From Copromyces sp. CBS 386.78 (taxonomy: Eukaryota; Ascomycota; Sordariomycetes; Sordariales; Sordariaceae), in NCBI GenBank assembly GCA_030685235.1, contig MU839136.1, positions 124,001 to 188,000 of the forward strand: a DNA stretch of 64,000 bases. Reading direction: 5' to 3'. Under the pieces are notes generated by a model that saw nothing but the letters and a program-made list of their open reading frames with translations, did no database searches and had not been told where the DNA came from. The translations under genes were made by a program, and so were the position numbers. This document shows positions 1 to 13,600 of the stretch, piece by piece; within the stretch, counting starts at the first letter, position 1, and each line of letters opens with the position of its first letter.

Positions 1-2310
1 CTCTACCTTCAATAACCTATTTATACTAAATCCCCAAATATTTTTCTACCCCTCCTAATTTAATTATTAAAAATTTTTTTTCGTTAATAAATTTACTATA
101 ATACTTTCCTCACCCGCCGTTTCTTCGCTTACTATCCCTATCCCAAAGGGTCTTCTACTCCTATTTACTTCGTACCTAAATTTTCCTAAAAATACTTACC
201 ACACTATTTACAAAGCTTTTATATACTAAAATCGGAAAACCTAGAATTAACTAGCCCAAAAACCTAAACTCGGAAAAGTCTCCCCCCTTCGCGTAAAAAA
301 TTAACTACCTGAAGAATATTACTTAAATATCGATTAGAAATTCGTCCGCTTTTTTAAAAATAGTAAAATTAATATAAAAAACTCTCCTATCTTTAACGTT
401 ACTATATTATTATAAAATAAAGTATCCTACTAACGCGTAATTAGTAAAAATCCGCCCAAAACCCCTCGTAATTATAATACGAAAGAAAATACCCCTTCAA
501 TAAATTAGGAATCTACTGTAGTAAAGTTTATCAACCTATAATATATATACAATACAAAAAATTAGACTAAAAGTATATTAATTATTACGGCCCTATTCTA
601 ACTCCTAAAAGATTTTAAAAATATAATTTATATCCTACTAAAAGTACAACCAATTACTATTAAAAATTAACTACCGACCTCCTTTATATAATTATATTAA
701 AATTTCCGAAGGATAAAATAGTAATATATCCCTATTATTTATAAATTTTATTTCAATTTAATAATCTTTAATTAAAGAAAATTCGAATAATATTATTATA
801 ATAATATTTATAATAAAGGCCGAAAGTAGATTATAAGGAATATTTACTTCTAATATATAATAAATAATTATATATATATAAATAAAATAGGAAATCGCCT
901 ATTAAAAATCCTAAAGTAAATATAATAAATTAACGAATCTTTTCTATTATAACGCTACTAATAGACCTACAAGCTCTAAATACTCGAAACTACTTATATC
1001 TTCTTTATTGAAATTAGCCGCAAAGGAATAAAAATTAACCGCTCTATATACCCTAATAAATATCTTTATCTATAGGAAGAGGGTAATTATTAAAAATATA
1101 TAATTAAATTAAGGATAAAGAATAAATTAAGAAAATAATAATCCGATAGTAAATAAAGGCTATTTATAATATTCTATAAATTAAATAGTAGAAAGGAAAT
1201 CGTATAATATTAAATATAAAATAATAATTCTATTGCTATATTCAAAACTACTATTTCTTTAAATTTAAAAACGAGCCGAAGTATTAAAGTAAGCCGAAAT
1301 ACTTTAATAACTATATAATAATAATTAATAGAATAATTCGCTTCGAAGAAATAAAAGACTTAGAAGCTTTTTATAATTTCCCCGATTAGACCGAATTATA
1401 ATAGAGGCCCGTACGACGATAATTAATTAAAAGAAAGCTAATTTATAGCCTATAGGAAATTTTTACTTAAAATTTATTAAATATACAAATCTCTTTACCG
1501 TATTAAAACATACTTTAACCCGTTTAATTCCCAAGTATAACTAATCCCCCCGCCACCTTTCAAGCAAAGAAGGATAGGGTAAACCGCGAATAGGTACTAA
1601 AAAAAAATATTTAATTTACTGTAATTAAAAAAATATTCGCTAATTATTTTATACTCTTAATAAAAATAAAGGCGGATAGAAATTTCTACGTAGTAAATTA
1701 AATCGAAAAGGAAAAGTATAAATTAAAATATAAATACTCTCCTTCCTTCGATATTAAATAGCGTTCAAATATTTTCGCGCCCGAATAATTTAATTTTGAA
1801 GCTCTAAAAATAATTATATATTAATATCTAAACGAAATCGAAATATTTTAAGCTTAGGAACGTATAGCGGTAAAGATTCGAAAGTATAAAGCGCGGCTAG
1901 AGGAGAAGAAAAAGTTAGCCGAATAAAAGCGTAAGAAAGGAGATTAATAGAGACGAAAGGAAATTAATATTAGATCCGCTACTTTTATAATAAATTTATA
2001 GCGTTTATCCTATTTTTTCTTTTAGTAAATTTATAAGGAAGACTTATTACAAATTTAAAGGGAAATTTAATTTAGGGAATTTTTTTACGTTTTTTTCTTT
2101 AACAAAAGACTATAAGGTTATTAAAAGAATAGGGTAATTTATTATAAATAAGAATAAATTAACTACTTAATTAAGTACTATTAGTTATAAATTTAAACCT
2201 TAAAAATAAAAGGAGAAGGAATTTCCTTCAAAATTTGGGAAGAGAAATAAGCAACTTAGACTAAATAATACTCCTTTTTAAAAGAATATATTCGAATTCT
2301 AATCCCAAAT
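1..2310. other. RIP-degenerated DNA, unassigned
   Basis: This stretch has CA/TG depletion and stops throughout. Read through stops on the plus strand, about 1,290-1,990 gives a mixed charged stretch rich in Lys, Arg and Glu near its end (around 1,870-1,960), which could be a coiled-coil or gag-like tail. I do not recognise a family. It may be the rest of the minus-strand Gypsy element beyond its reverse transcriptase, or a separate repeat; I could not see integrase motifs. Confidence 0.4.
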
Positions 2311-2650
2311 TCATTTTCCCGTACTAAATTTATTCTTCCTTTACTTCGTAATCCCTTCTTAAAAAGATTAACATTTAAATTTACTCCCTTAACTTCTCTC
2401 GAAGATCCGTTAGAATACAATACTTTAATATTAACTCTAATCTCCTCTAAGTAGTCGATAGTTAGTATATAAAAATCTCCTCGTTTTTATTTTACGGATA
2501 GAATCCATTTTACGGCAGATTTACTCTCCTCTTTAAAGTATTAATTCTTATAATCTTTACGTCAGTTAAATTAGTTTTTCTATAGTAGGGAGCTAGTCTC
2601 TCTTCCTATGTAGTATTTTCCACTCCAGATCAATACCCCTCCTTAATACA
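2310..2650. other. partly un-RIPed patch at the break of a Gypsy reverse transcriptase
   Basis: CA and TG dinucleotides reappear here, for example around 2,500-2,640. The minus-strand reverse transcriptase similarity that runs from 2,905 down to about 2,640 stops at this patch and does not resume in any frame I could read. A short later insertion or a deletion junction would explain both facts. I found no terminal inverted repeats. Confidence 0.3.
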
Positions 2651-5160
2651 AATCCTATTAAATATAATAATAATATTGAATTTTGTAAAGATCTTTACTT
2701 TATAAATTATATTAAAGGTCTCTTTAATTAACGGCAATAGATAACGTATTTTTAACGTAATATTATTAATATTATAGTAATTTATACAAATACGAATTCT
2801 ACCTCCGGGTTTCTTAATTAATAAAAGGGGGGAAGCGGCTACCGATTATAACGGCCGGATAAATTTCTTCTTTAAATTATTATTAATTTATTTTTTAATA
2901 ACGATTGTTTTTATAAGCGATACGTATTATAGCCGTACGCTAGGAAATTATTCTCCCGGCTATAATTCGATCTTATAATTATACGAACGATAAAGAGTGA
3001 TTTCCTCCGTTAACGAGGGTAAAAAAGCGGCGACTTCGCTAATATACTTCTATCCTTCAAAACGGTTCAAAATTTTAATAATTTCCTCTTTAATTTTTAA
3101 TAGCCGGTTTACTTTATCGAAAAACTTTTTTACATCTTCCTCGTCAACTTTTGCCAAATATATTTATTAAAGGATTTTTTCGTATACGGGCGTATTCATT
3201 TCGAAATTTCTAATAAAGTTAATTACTTTAGCGAAAATCGCGGCCTTTCGGGTATTTTCTAAAATATAAATACTAACTATTTTATTAATAAAATTATAAA
3301 TTACGGGGGGTAAACTTTCTTTATACTTCCTTCTATCGCTTTCTATAATACTATTAACTATTTCCTCGGTTAAATTTAAATCCTAAAAATCCGCTATAAC
3401 CGCTAACCTTTCAATTTCAACGTAATTCGTAACGTACGGCTATAATTATTCTTTTTCGTAAATAAAATTAAATGCGGCTATATTAAATACTTTAATATTA
3501 TTAAAATTGAATTTATAATCCGATTTATAAAAACCGCGGTATTAGGGGCGATTTACGCTAATTAAAACGTAGCGGCTACTTATATATATATAAAGTTCGT
3601 AAAGCGTAGGATTCTTAATTTTAATAAGGAGAATAGCGGTACTAATAATAATAATTTTAAATTTAGCCCTCCGGGCTATTAATACCTTAATAAAGGCGGG
3701 GACCGTATAATAGCCGGTCTTAAAATCGATTTTAAGTTTAATAACAGTAGGAGGGAATTCGGGAGCGGATAAGGGTTTTAGAGCGGGCTCTGCTGCAATT
3801 TTCTTAATCTTCTCTTTTTTAATAATTAGAAGGCAAAATTCGGTCTCCTCTTTTTTAATAGTTAGAGAAGGAGATTTAATCTCTTCCTTCTTAATCGGCG
3901 GAATAAATATCTAACGGACGGAAGTTACCGAGACCTGGTTAGTAAGGGCTTTAAATACTACTGTTTAATATTTAAAGAAGTTTATTAATAAATAGCGGCC
4001 TTAATAAGTAGTATAATTAAAATATATATTATACTACTTATAATTAATTTCTAACTAATAGTATTATATTTATAGGAAGCTTAAAATAATTAGGTACTTT
4101 TTAAAAATATTGTAAACTAAGAAGGTAATAATCTCTTCGTAATAGTTAATCCGGAGTTTGGCTATTACTCTTTTAGAAATAATACTTTTAATTATTTTAT
4201 TAGTAAAAACGAACTTCTTCGCTTTCAATAATCGGAAATAGAAAAGGTTATTTTTAATAATAAAGGAGTAATTAATAAATGTAAAAGCGGAGTAACCGCT
4301 ATTAATAAAAGTAATATAATAGTTTTTATACGAACGGGTTACAATATAAAAGGATAAAAGTATTGAATTTGGGGAAATAGAATTATTTAACAATTAAACT
4401 TTAATTTCCTTTAAAACTTCTAATTCTATAGAGCTTAAAATTTATCTCTTAAATATAATCCGGCTAGGCTTTTATACGCAATTATATATAGAAATTAAAC
4501 GTTTTCCTAATCGTTATAATATTTTCTACTAATAATAGGTTTAGTGGAGGTAATTAGAATAGCCGGGGTAATTAAAATAATATCGGTAATACGGACTTAC
4601 TTTTAATTATAACCCTTACTACGACCTTTATTTTTTAACTTCTTATTAATAGAATATTAAAGGCCTTAGGAACTATAATTAATTAAAGCGGTATAATTGT
4701 AGGCAATATAGCCGGGCTTGCTATAACGACGGTAAAAGCTATTATAGGAATATTAATCGAAAATATCCTTATAAATAAAAATTACAAAATTAATAGTATT
4801 TAAATTTATTTTATTACCGCCCTAATTAATAGGGATATTATCGGTAGAAGGTTTAACGCTAGAGCGACCTCCGCTACTATTATTATTATTAGTACTACTA
4901 CTAAGATTAAAAAAATAATTCGCCATCTTTTAATAATAATAATCTATATCTTTAAAGTTACCGGCGATATTATAATAAATTTCAAATTAATACTTAAAAT
5001 CGTTATTAGAAAAAAGGTTATAGTAAGCGAAAACGTTATAAAGACGTTTATTAATTTTATTCCGGAAATAATCCACTTTTATTAAATTATCGAAACTATA
5101 AAAATTTATTAAATTAATTAATTTAAATTTAAAATCCGCGAAAAATATATTTTTAATATA
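2640..5160 (-). mobile_element. RIP-degenerated Gypsy gag-pol remnant (minus strand)
   Basis: Read on the minus strand through stops, 4,687-4,736 resembles a gag zinc knuckle (frame FYRRYSKPGYIAYNYT, where Tyr replaces expected Cys/His as RIP would produce). The stretch 2,940-3,120 resembles the spacer before the reverse transcriptase. The stretch 2,717-2,905 gives a Gypsy reverse transcriptase start: KFIRPL, then KKPGG, then INYYNINNI, then LPLIKET. The order gag, then reverse transcriptase, runs from high to low coordinate and fixes the strand. Integrase and LTRs were not found, so the ends are approximate. The 419-bp inverted-repeat element lies just upstream of the gag part. It is a pseudo-element with no coding capacity. 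Confidence 0.75.
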
Positions 5161-5167
5161 TAGCTTT

Positions 5168-5171
5168 TATA
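5168..5171. repeat. target-site duplication TATA of MITE copy 1
   Basis: TATA here matches TATA at 5,591-5,594, immediately outside both inverted-repeat tips. The sequence is short and palindromic, so by itself it is weak. It gains weight because the second copy has TATT at both ends in the same position. Confidence 0.55.
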
Positions 5172-5590
5172 AAGAGAAAGTCTTTTCGCACCGTCATCAA
5201 AGTCTATTCGCACCGCCGTCCAAAACTTTAATAAGGTATAACTTAAGCAAGTAGTAACCTCCAAATATAAAAGTAGTATTTCTGAGTTCCGTAAGACTTT
5301 CTCTATTATAAAACACTTACTAACTCTTCCACCCTCTTTCCTATTTACTATTTTAAGAAATATAAGAAATTCCAAAGTAAGTTTTTCTTTTCTTTAAATT
5401 ATTAGTAGGTCTAAATACTGCGGCAGTATCTAAGGGCCGATTTAGGCTCCATTAAATAGAGTAGAAAATTACAAAAACTCCAAGCCTACGTTGAGGCCAT
5501 AGACTCTTGTTTTGGTAGAGTGACTTTAAATTTTCATTTTGGACGGCGGTGCGAAAAGACTTTGATGGCGGTGCGAAAAGACTTTCTCTT
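5172..5590. mobile_element. 419-bp MITE-like element with ~53-bp terminal inverted repeats (copy 1)
   Basis: The left arm (5,172 to about 5,222) and the right arm (about 5,541-5,590) are inverted copies with only a few mismatches. Each arm holds two head-to-tail versions of a 22-bp unit containing GTCTTTTCGCACCGCC. The element is flanked by TATA on both sides (5,168-5,171 and 5,591-5,594), consistent with a 4-bp target duplication. A palindromic TA-type target is the alternative reading. The interior has no coding frame and keeps CA/TG, so it escaped RIP. A related copy lies at 29,294-29,703. The transposase family is not known from this window. Confidence 0.8.
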
Positions 5591-5594
5591 TATA

Positions 5595-7800
5595 AACGGC
5601 AGCCGACGTCCATTTTAAAATTTATATTCTAAAAATAAAAGATTAAATATTCTATAAACTTAATACTTATTTTCTAACGCCAATTTACTTTATTAGAATC
5701 CAACTAAATTACATCTAGATTATTCTAAATACCGGATAAAATTTCGGGTCTTAAAAATATAATAGTATAAATAATTTTAACGTCCTTAGAAGAATAAAGA
5801 GCGGCGTTATATTTTTTGTTAGTCTTAATATAGATATTATATAAAATATATATCTATAACGGATTTACGGGTCTATATTATACCATACGAGTATAAGCAA
5901 CTATATATGGGTATTATATACTATAAATATATGCCCTATATTTTTGGCTGATTTTTATTGATTTTATTCGATTAAATATTCGTTGTTAAAATTCTTCTAT
6001 ATATAACCCTATCCCTCGTAGAGGGTTGCCGAGGCACTGCCCAGGCAGGGGTGCCTGCAAGGCTTACCAGGGTGGCCTGCACGGCTGAACCAGGGCATAA
6101 TAATGCAGGTCTGAACCAGGGTCTTAGAAATGGAATCTAAGGGAGGAAAAAAGGTTTCACCTCCTCCCTCGGCCATTCCTTGACTTACGAAAACAAACAA
6201 ACCGTTTTCGGAATCCCCGGAAACGGAAGAATCCAACGGAGAAAACCGTTTGTTCATAGGACAAACGGTTGGCCCAGAAATCTATAAGAAGGGTGGTCCC
6301 CTTCGAGGAAAGAAAAGGTTTTCTATAGCTCATCAGACACTTCTTGATATCTTTACCAATATAAAACCTATCTACCCATACCAAATATCATTTTACTCGT
6401 TTTGAACAGCTCTACGTAGCCGTATCAACCTTTTGAAGCTATTTACAACCCTCGTCGATCGATACCCTCCAACATTTTTACTAGGACTAAATTTAAAAAC
6501 GCTAAGCCTTAAAAATTTTATATTTACAAATAGGACCGCTAATCTCCTTGCCGGTAAAAATAGGCGGGTTCTCTACTATTTAACGGAGAAAAGAAGATAT
6601 AACTATTTTCGTAATTATATTACTAATAAGGGAAGAAGAAGAAGCCTATACTTTAAAAGTATTATATTCCGCAAATAAAGTATTATAAACGGACTTAAAG
6701 TTAATATAATCGAAATTCTTTTAATTAAAATTAAATTAGGCGTCGTCGGCTATTTAGCGGGTAATTTTAAACTCCTCTTCAGAATATTAAAAATCGCTTT
6801 CAAAATCGTTATAGTATTCGAAATTAGTATAATAAAGGCGATTAAAAAGTATAATAATAAATTAGAAAGTGGGGGCTTAAGAGAAAAAAAAAGTTATTTC
6901 GAAATATTTGCGTAGGATAGGGAGACCTTCTTATTAGTCGAAACTTTCGAAAAAATTAACGAAAATTATAATAATAGGTTAGGGAAGTTCGAAAAGCGTA
7001 GTATAATAAACTATAATATCGAATTCGCTATTAAAAGTATTAATAGTAGAACGTAACAATTTTAAATTAAATGGATTATTATTACTAATAATAAGAATAA
7101 AAAGGTTAAAAAGATTACCGCTATTAAAACTACCGTTAAGGGAAAAAAGGGCGGGATTATTATCGTTGTAAAATATAAAATAAAAGAGAAGTAACCGTTC
7201 GAAATAAAAGAGAAGTAAAGGTCCGCGATTAGGACCGTTTAAAGTAATCAAAAATAAATAATCTCTTATCTACTAAATAAAGAATACTTTCCCTTACGTA
7301 CTAGTAAAGGGATATTAGAGTCATAATTAAGCGATTATCGTAATTACGACTATTGAAGCTTAGGGGGGGGGGGGTACTAAGCTTAGCGATTCGTAACGAA
7401 GCGATCCCTATACGTATACGATCGAAAATAATCGCGATAAATAAGTTTATACTATAAACGTAATAATTAAAAGGTATAATTAACTATTACGAATAGAGGA
7501 CGAAAGGTTAAATATAAATATAAATATACGTAATTATACGAGGAAAAGAAAAGAAGAAAAGTATAGAAGTATATTCGAGAGATAGGCTTTTATAGGATTC
7601 GAGCTATAAACCCCAGTAGGTCTATAGCGGGAGGCTACAACCAATTAACCGAAATAGTGACAATAGTTTCAGAAAGCTACTGTTACCAGCATATATAATA
7701 TAGGCTAACCCTATAATAACTACTTCCGTATTAAATAGTAGTTATAACTAAAAAATTTAATTAACCAAACTAAACTACCCCGTGATATATTTACTTATAG
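5595..7800. other. RIP-degenerated DNA with a CA/TG-retaining pocket (5,930-6,480)
   Basis: Most of this stretch is RIP-mutated and unassigned; it may belong to the minus-strand Gypsy remnant. From about 5,930 to 6,480 the sequence has normal CA/TG content and higher GC, including two copies of TGAACCAGGG near 6,090-6,120 and imperfect inverted repeats around AACAAACCGTTTTC (about 6,195-6,260). Two minus-strand open frames cross the pocket but resemble no family I know, and they overlap each other. I see no clear gene, inverted-repeat ends or target duplication. Confidence 0.5.
7356..7384. repeat. G12 homopolymer inside an AAGCTTAG/CTAAGCTT inverted repeat
   Basis: A run of twelve G (7,363-7,374) is flanked by AAGCTTAG on the left and CTAAGCTT on the right, so the arms can pair with the G tract in the loop. 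Long G runs are rare in this AT-rich block. It could be a polypurine tract of a dead retroelement or simple slippage. Confidence 0.5.
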
Positions 7801-10600
7801 TCGTATTTAATCGACTAAAACCTTTACGCTAACCCGCTAACGCGATAACCCTTCGATTAATTCTTTTATTTAAATTCGTATACGACTTCTAACGAGCCTC
7901 AATCTATCTTATAATTATTCCCCAATCCTCTACTCTTTAAGAAACCTTATCGCAACGAATTTAAATATTCGTACGGGAATTAAAAAGACCCCTAAAAATC
8001 TCCTACCTTTATAATATATTACTTCCCCTAAATACTATCTTTTTATTTAACGCAAAAGTTTATAATTAGGTTTCCTTTATAATACCTTAATTTAGCCTCT
8101 AATAAATAGCGAATTTAAATACCCGTTTACTAAATTAATTAATATAATAGGTTTTACCCTTCCTACAACGAATTCAAATAATTATCTAAAGCGACTACCT
8201 ATTCTGTTATAAATGCTAAATTCCTTTATATCTATTATTTAATAATACTTTATTAAAAAGATTCTACAAAGTTCAAACGAAAAGAATTAATAATATATTA
8301 TAATACTACAATAGAATATAATACTAACTATAATTAATTAAATACTTCCCGACCCGCTTCCCAACCCGACGGGACTACGCCTTTAAATCCTACTACCGCT
8401 TTATACAATTATAATAACCGTACTAACGGAAGAAGAAAGCTTAACCTCCCTAATAAATGATAATAATAATATTCCGTTAACTACCTATAATTATATAATA
8501 AACGCTAATATAATTAAATAATAAAAATACAAATTACCCCTTCCTATTATTCTACGGATAATACGTACTATATTTTATATTATATTTAAAATACCTAGTA
8601 ACGATAGTTAAACCGCCGAAACGGGAGGCGACGCCTTTAGAACCGACGGATTTAACTTTCTCCCTATAATTTTAAATAATAAAAGTAAAGGTAAAGCTTC
8701 GGACCCCACTCCTAATAAAATTCGACTATAAATACGACTAACGAAAATAGGTAATAATAAAAATATAGTAGAATATTTGGAAACTACTATCTTAAATAGT
8801 TATAATATTATAACTACGGAATTAAAGAATATAAAAAAGGAAATAAATATAATTAGGGATAATACTAACAATTTTCGAACTAATCTTAATTAAATCCTCT
8901 AAAATAATTAAAATATTCAGGTTTTTCTTTTTTATATCGCTATTATTTATATTTATTCTTACCCTTTATCCTCTAAGCCTACTATAGCAGAATTTTAATC
9001 CGGATTATTATCCGGATTAGGAAGAAAAGGAATAACTTCCCTTCTATTTTAAAGCGGTTCCGTTCTACTAAAGAATAATATTCCTCCCGCTCTAATACTA
9101 CCTTAAAATCTATTAGCAACCTAAATTATATTTTATAACGCTATAACCTAAACCGCTATAATATAATTAACCGCCAATTAAATTACCGCCGCCTTCGCTA
9201 CCGTATAAACCGCCGCCGTAAATACTTCTTAAAGCAATTAAAAATTCGGCGCAAATCCTAATTAAACGAAGAACAATTATTAAACCGCTATTTCTATTTT
9301 CGCTAGAATATAACTAAATATAAACCCTTTAACACTTTTAATTATTATTATTAGAAAATAGGCTAAACTCCTAAACCTAGGAAGCTACCCCTAACTAACT
9401 CCTTTTATCCTACCTAATTAATAAAGGATAGGAGCCCTTCCCTTCTAACCTTAAACCGGTCCTATATATATTTAAGACTTTAATTTAAAATTAAAAATTA
9501 AATAAAAAGATATTATTATTTTCGACCCGTAATAAATTAATAACCTTAATAATATTAATATAATTTAAAATAGTACGAAGCTTATATAAATAAACGTTTC
9601 TACCTTCCGTAACCGCTTGTAAACCTTCTTCGAAAACCTTAATATTTATAATTTAATTATTACCTAATTAATAACTATATTTTAAACGCTATTAGCCGGA
9701 TAAGTTATATTATAGTAAAATACTGAACTTTCTTCCGATTAGCGTACTAATATTAGAATTAGCGGAATTTTTATCGTTATAGACGCCCTATTTATTAGAT
9801 TTATATTAAATACAAGAGTCGTTATATAATAATTTACTTAAATTAAATTATTTTTCTGGAATTTAGCCGAAGATAATTTATTGTATATATTATATTTCTA
9901 AAAGAAAATATAATATATTAGAATAATAAAGCTACTTAATATATAATAAAACTAATTAATAGGATGTAATAATTTAAATTTAAATTACTTTAAATTTAAA
10001 AATTAAATAATATTTTTAAACTTTATTTAAGTTTAAGGACTTTTAATTATATATAAGGGAAGTTATAGAAATTAAGGAAATCCTATTGGCTATAATAAGA
10101 TAATAATACTTATATATTAAATTTATAGTAAATTTAAATTATATTGCCTAAATCCTTTTATTTATTCGCGGAGAGTATAATAAATTATAAACCTTTCAAT
10201 ATTTTAATTGTTAATATAGTAATATATAACGCCGTAATCTTAATAAATGTAATTAATATAATTGTAATTAAAGTATTTATAATAAAAGCAATTAAAATAA
10301 TTATAATTAAGGCAATTAAAATAGCCGCGACTAAAGTAACTATAATTAAAGCAACTGTAACCGAAGTAATTGTAACCGAGGCAATTGTAACCGAAAAAAT
10401 TATAATTGTAACATTCGTAATTAGGGGACCCGTAATTATTATAATTATAATCGTCGAAGCTATAATTATAAACTATTAAATAGAGCCTATTATTTCGAAG
10501 AAGTAATAATAACGGCGATAATAATTAGTCCTAAACTGAAAATGTTTATAACGCTTTTTTAAATTATGGATTAAATTGAAGATACGTATCTAATAATAGA
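7800..10600. other. RIP-degenerated DNA, probable leader/gag part of the next Gypsy element
   Basis: There are stops throughout and CA/TG is depleted. It lies directly upstream of the plus-strand gag-pol remnant, which makes a 5' LTR, leader or gag origin plausible, but I could not find an LTR pair or a zinc knuckle. An open stretch at 10,144-10,479 encodes an Ile/Val/Lys/Ala repeat made by slightly varied copies of an AATTATAATTAAAGC-like unit. That is a degenerate minisatellite, not a recognisable protein. Confidence 0.4.
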
Positions 10601-13600
10601 TCGGATATTATTTATATTATTTTAAATAAGACTTTAACTTATTTAAAGTATTATACTATGTTCGAATTTAAAAAAATACTTTAAAGTACGAATATAAGTA
10701 TAAAGAAATTAATGTTATAATAATCGAATTTAAACCCCTTACGCTCGCCCTATTAAATTCCGAAAGATGTATATATAATTATTATAATAAATTATTAAAT
10801 TCCTATAACGACCTATTTAAATATTTGAGAGTTTGTTACAATACTAAAGACGGGATTAAAAAAGACAAATAGTTTTATAGAGCCGGATAAAATAATATTA
10901 ACGAACTTTTATTAGTAAACTTTATTATAAAGTTGATTCCGCCGTTTAAAGCGCTTTAAAACTTTAGGATTATCCTTATTATCGAAACGCCCCGTTTTAA
11001 TAAAGTAAACGAATTAAATCTTTTATTTAATTATATATATTTAAAGATTAAAGTAAAGGCTACCTTTAATAGCGAGGATACTGAAATTTATATTAATCCT
11101 AATATGGGATAAAATTTAATAGGTCGCTATTTTTTAAAAACTTTAAATTATACTAATATTTATAAATCTATTAAAGTCCGAAATATTAGGAAGGAATTAA
11201 TTAAAATCGATAAATTCGCAATATTTACCTTATATATCCCCGCTATTAATTTATAGGGCAAAAAAACGTTAATAAAAATTATTAAATTAGTATAGGTAAT
11301 TAAAGAGTTCGCCCCTAACTTTTTATTAGGCAACGACTTTATAGCGCTATTCGAGGGCGTAATTAATTATAAGTATATATTAGTACTATTAAAAAAAATG
11401 GACGCTAAAGTAGATTTCGAAGTATAAACTAAAATAATCCTAATTATAAAGAAAATTATTTCTAGCCGAAAGGTTTCGTTATTCCCCGGGTAGAAAGTAA
11501 TTATTATAATAAATTATAAACCTCTCCTTAAAAATTGTACATTTATATTCGATTTAAGATATTTTACCGTTGCTTACACTAAGTTTAACGCCCGTACTTC
11601 AAAAGCTTTTATTATTAAAAATACGTCGAATTAAATCGTAATAATCCGGAAAAACGAATACGTAAAAATAATTAACGAAGTAATTAATAATAACTATTTT
11701 ATTACTAATTAGGAAAACGTTTTAAAAGTTTTGGCCGTCGGCGCTACTATTTAAATAGGATTACCTATATCCTTTTCTATAACGATTAAACTATTAATTA
11801 ATATCGTTATTAATAACGAAATATTAATAAATAAGGCTGTAAGTACTATAGCCGAAGGGGCAATTTTATATTTCAACTTCGAAATTTATATATTTAAATT
11901 AAATATTAATATTACCGGATTAATAATAAACGAAGTTTATAATATTATTTCTTAAGATAGTACGACGCCCGTTGAGAAAAAACCTTATATCCCTAAAAAA
12001 TATTTTATATTAGGGATCTATATAAATTCCTACGTTAAAAATGAAATAAAAGAAGGAGTATATGTTTATATTAAGGATAAAGTTTAGGTAGCGAAATTAA
12101 AAAACGTAGTTTAGAAATTCCTTAGGATTTAGAAAGAGGGTAGGACTATTAAAATACCGGAATCCGAAATAATAAAAATACCTTTAATAGAAGGATAGTA
12201 GAATTAGCGTATTACCTTTAAAATATATTCCCTAAATAGGAAAGATAAGGAAATTATTAATAAAATATTTAATAAATTGTACGAATAAGGTAAGATAATT
12301 TGGAGAATAGAAGCTACGCTTTTCTCCTATTCTATATTTATTATATAGCGAATAGTATATAGCGAGCCTAAAATAAGAGTTATAATTAATTTAAAAGCGC
12401 TAAATAAGGTATTAGTCCTAAACAATTACCCTTTACCCCTTTAATTAGAGATTATTACGGTATTAAGTGGAAAAAGTTTTATTATAGTTATTAACGCTAC
12501 CACTTTCTTTTATTAATTTAGAATTTAACTACCGTATTAAAACTATTTTATATTAATTAATTTAAGAGGATTCGAAACGCCAATTATCACTTTAATAGGA
12601 TATTATAATTTACTAATATACGTACAACGTTTTATAGACTAATTATTTAGCTAGTTCCCTTTTTATAGGGTATTTATTAACGATATCGTTATCTTTTCCA
12701 ATACAATAAACGAATATATTCGGTATTTAAAGTAGGTATTTATTTTATTTAATAAAAAGGTATAATTATATCCCTTAAAAAATCTTATTTCGGTTACCTA
12801 AACGTCGAATTCTTCGGGTTTAAGGTAAATTCACTAGGATTATTTAATATTACTAATAGAATTAAAGTATTTCGAAAATTGGAATTTCTTAAATAGCTAA
12901 AAGTTTTAGAATAATATATTGGAAGTACTAGATTTCTTCAATACTTAATAAACTATTACGCCTAGTTTATTAAACCCCTTTAACGCTAGAAGGTAGCGTT
13001 ACTCGTTAAAGGAAGAAAAGAAGGTTTAATAGAGCCTAATAACCCGGGAAAAAGGATATATTATTATTAGATAATAATTTATCAATTAACTGAAGAAGAA
13101 ATCGCCAGTTTTTAAATATTATAAAACGCTATATATAACGAACCTACTATCTTCTATTATTATAATTCCAATAAGTAGTTATTTATCCAAATCGATAGGT
13201 TATTAGAAATAGGCTTCGGAGTAATGGTATTCTACTTAAAAGACGGCGTTAAATAGACCCCTAGAAAAATAATCCCTTCGATAACTATATTTCCAATAAT
13301 ATTTTTAAATAAATACCTTAACTTAATAGAAATAAGATATAGCCTATCCGAATTAGAAGTAATTTACTTTATTTAAACGGTTAAAAGGCTACGAACTATA
13401 ATTTATTCGGCTAAAAAATTAGTAATTATCCTAATTAATTATATAGTAACGAAAGGTATTACCGAATAAATAAAATTAGATATTTCGTTAATTGATAGGG
13501 CTAATTATAAATTAATTAACGTATCGGTATATTTATTCTAATACCCTTTAATAATTTATTATATTCCGGGCAAATTAAATATCGTCCCTAATACTTTAAA

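Noticed and set aside
6009..6257. An 82-residue minus-strand frame in the un-RIPed pocket
   Set aside because: It overlaps another minus-strand frame, has no family resemblance and follows repeated CCAGGG words.
7585..7660. tRNA-like stretch on the minus strand (CTCGAATC near a T-arm position)
   Set aside because: The T-stem does not pair with a seven-base loop, and I could not fold a full cloverleaf; RIP damage makes any call unsafe.
10144..10479. A 111-residue plus-strand open frame in the RIP block
   Set aside because: It encodes an Ile/Lys/Val/Ala repeat from a degenerate short tandem unit, with no features of a protein family.
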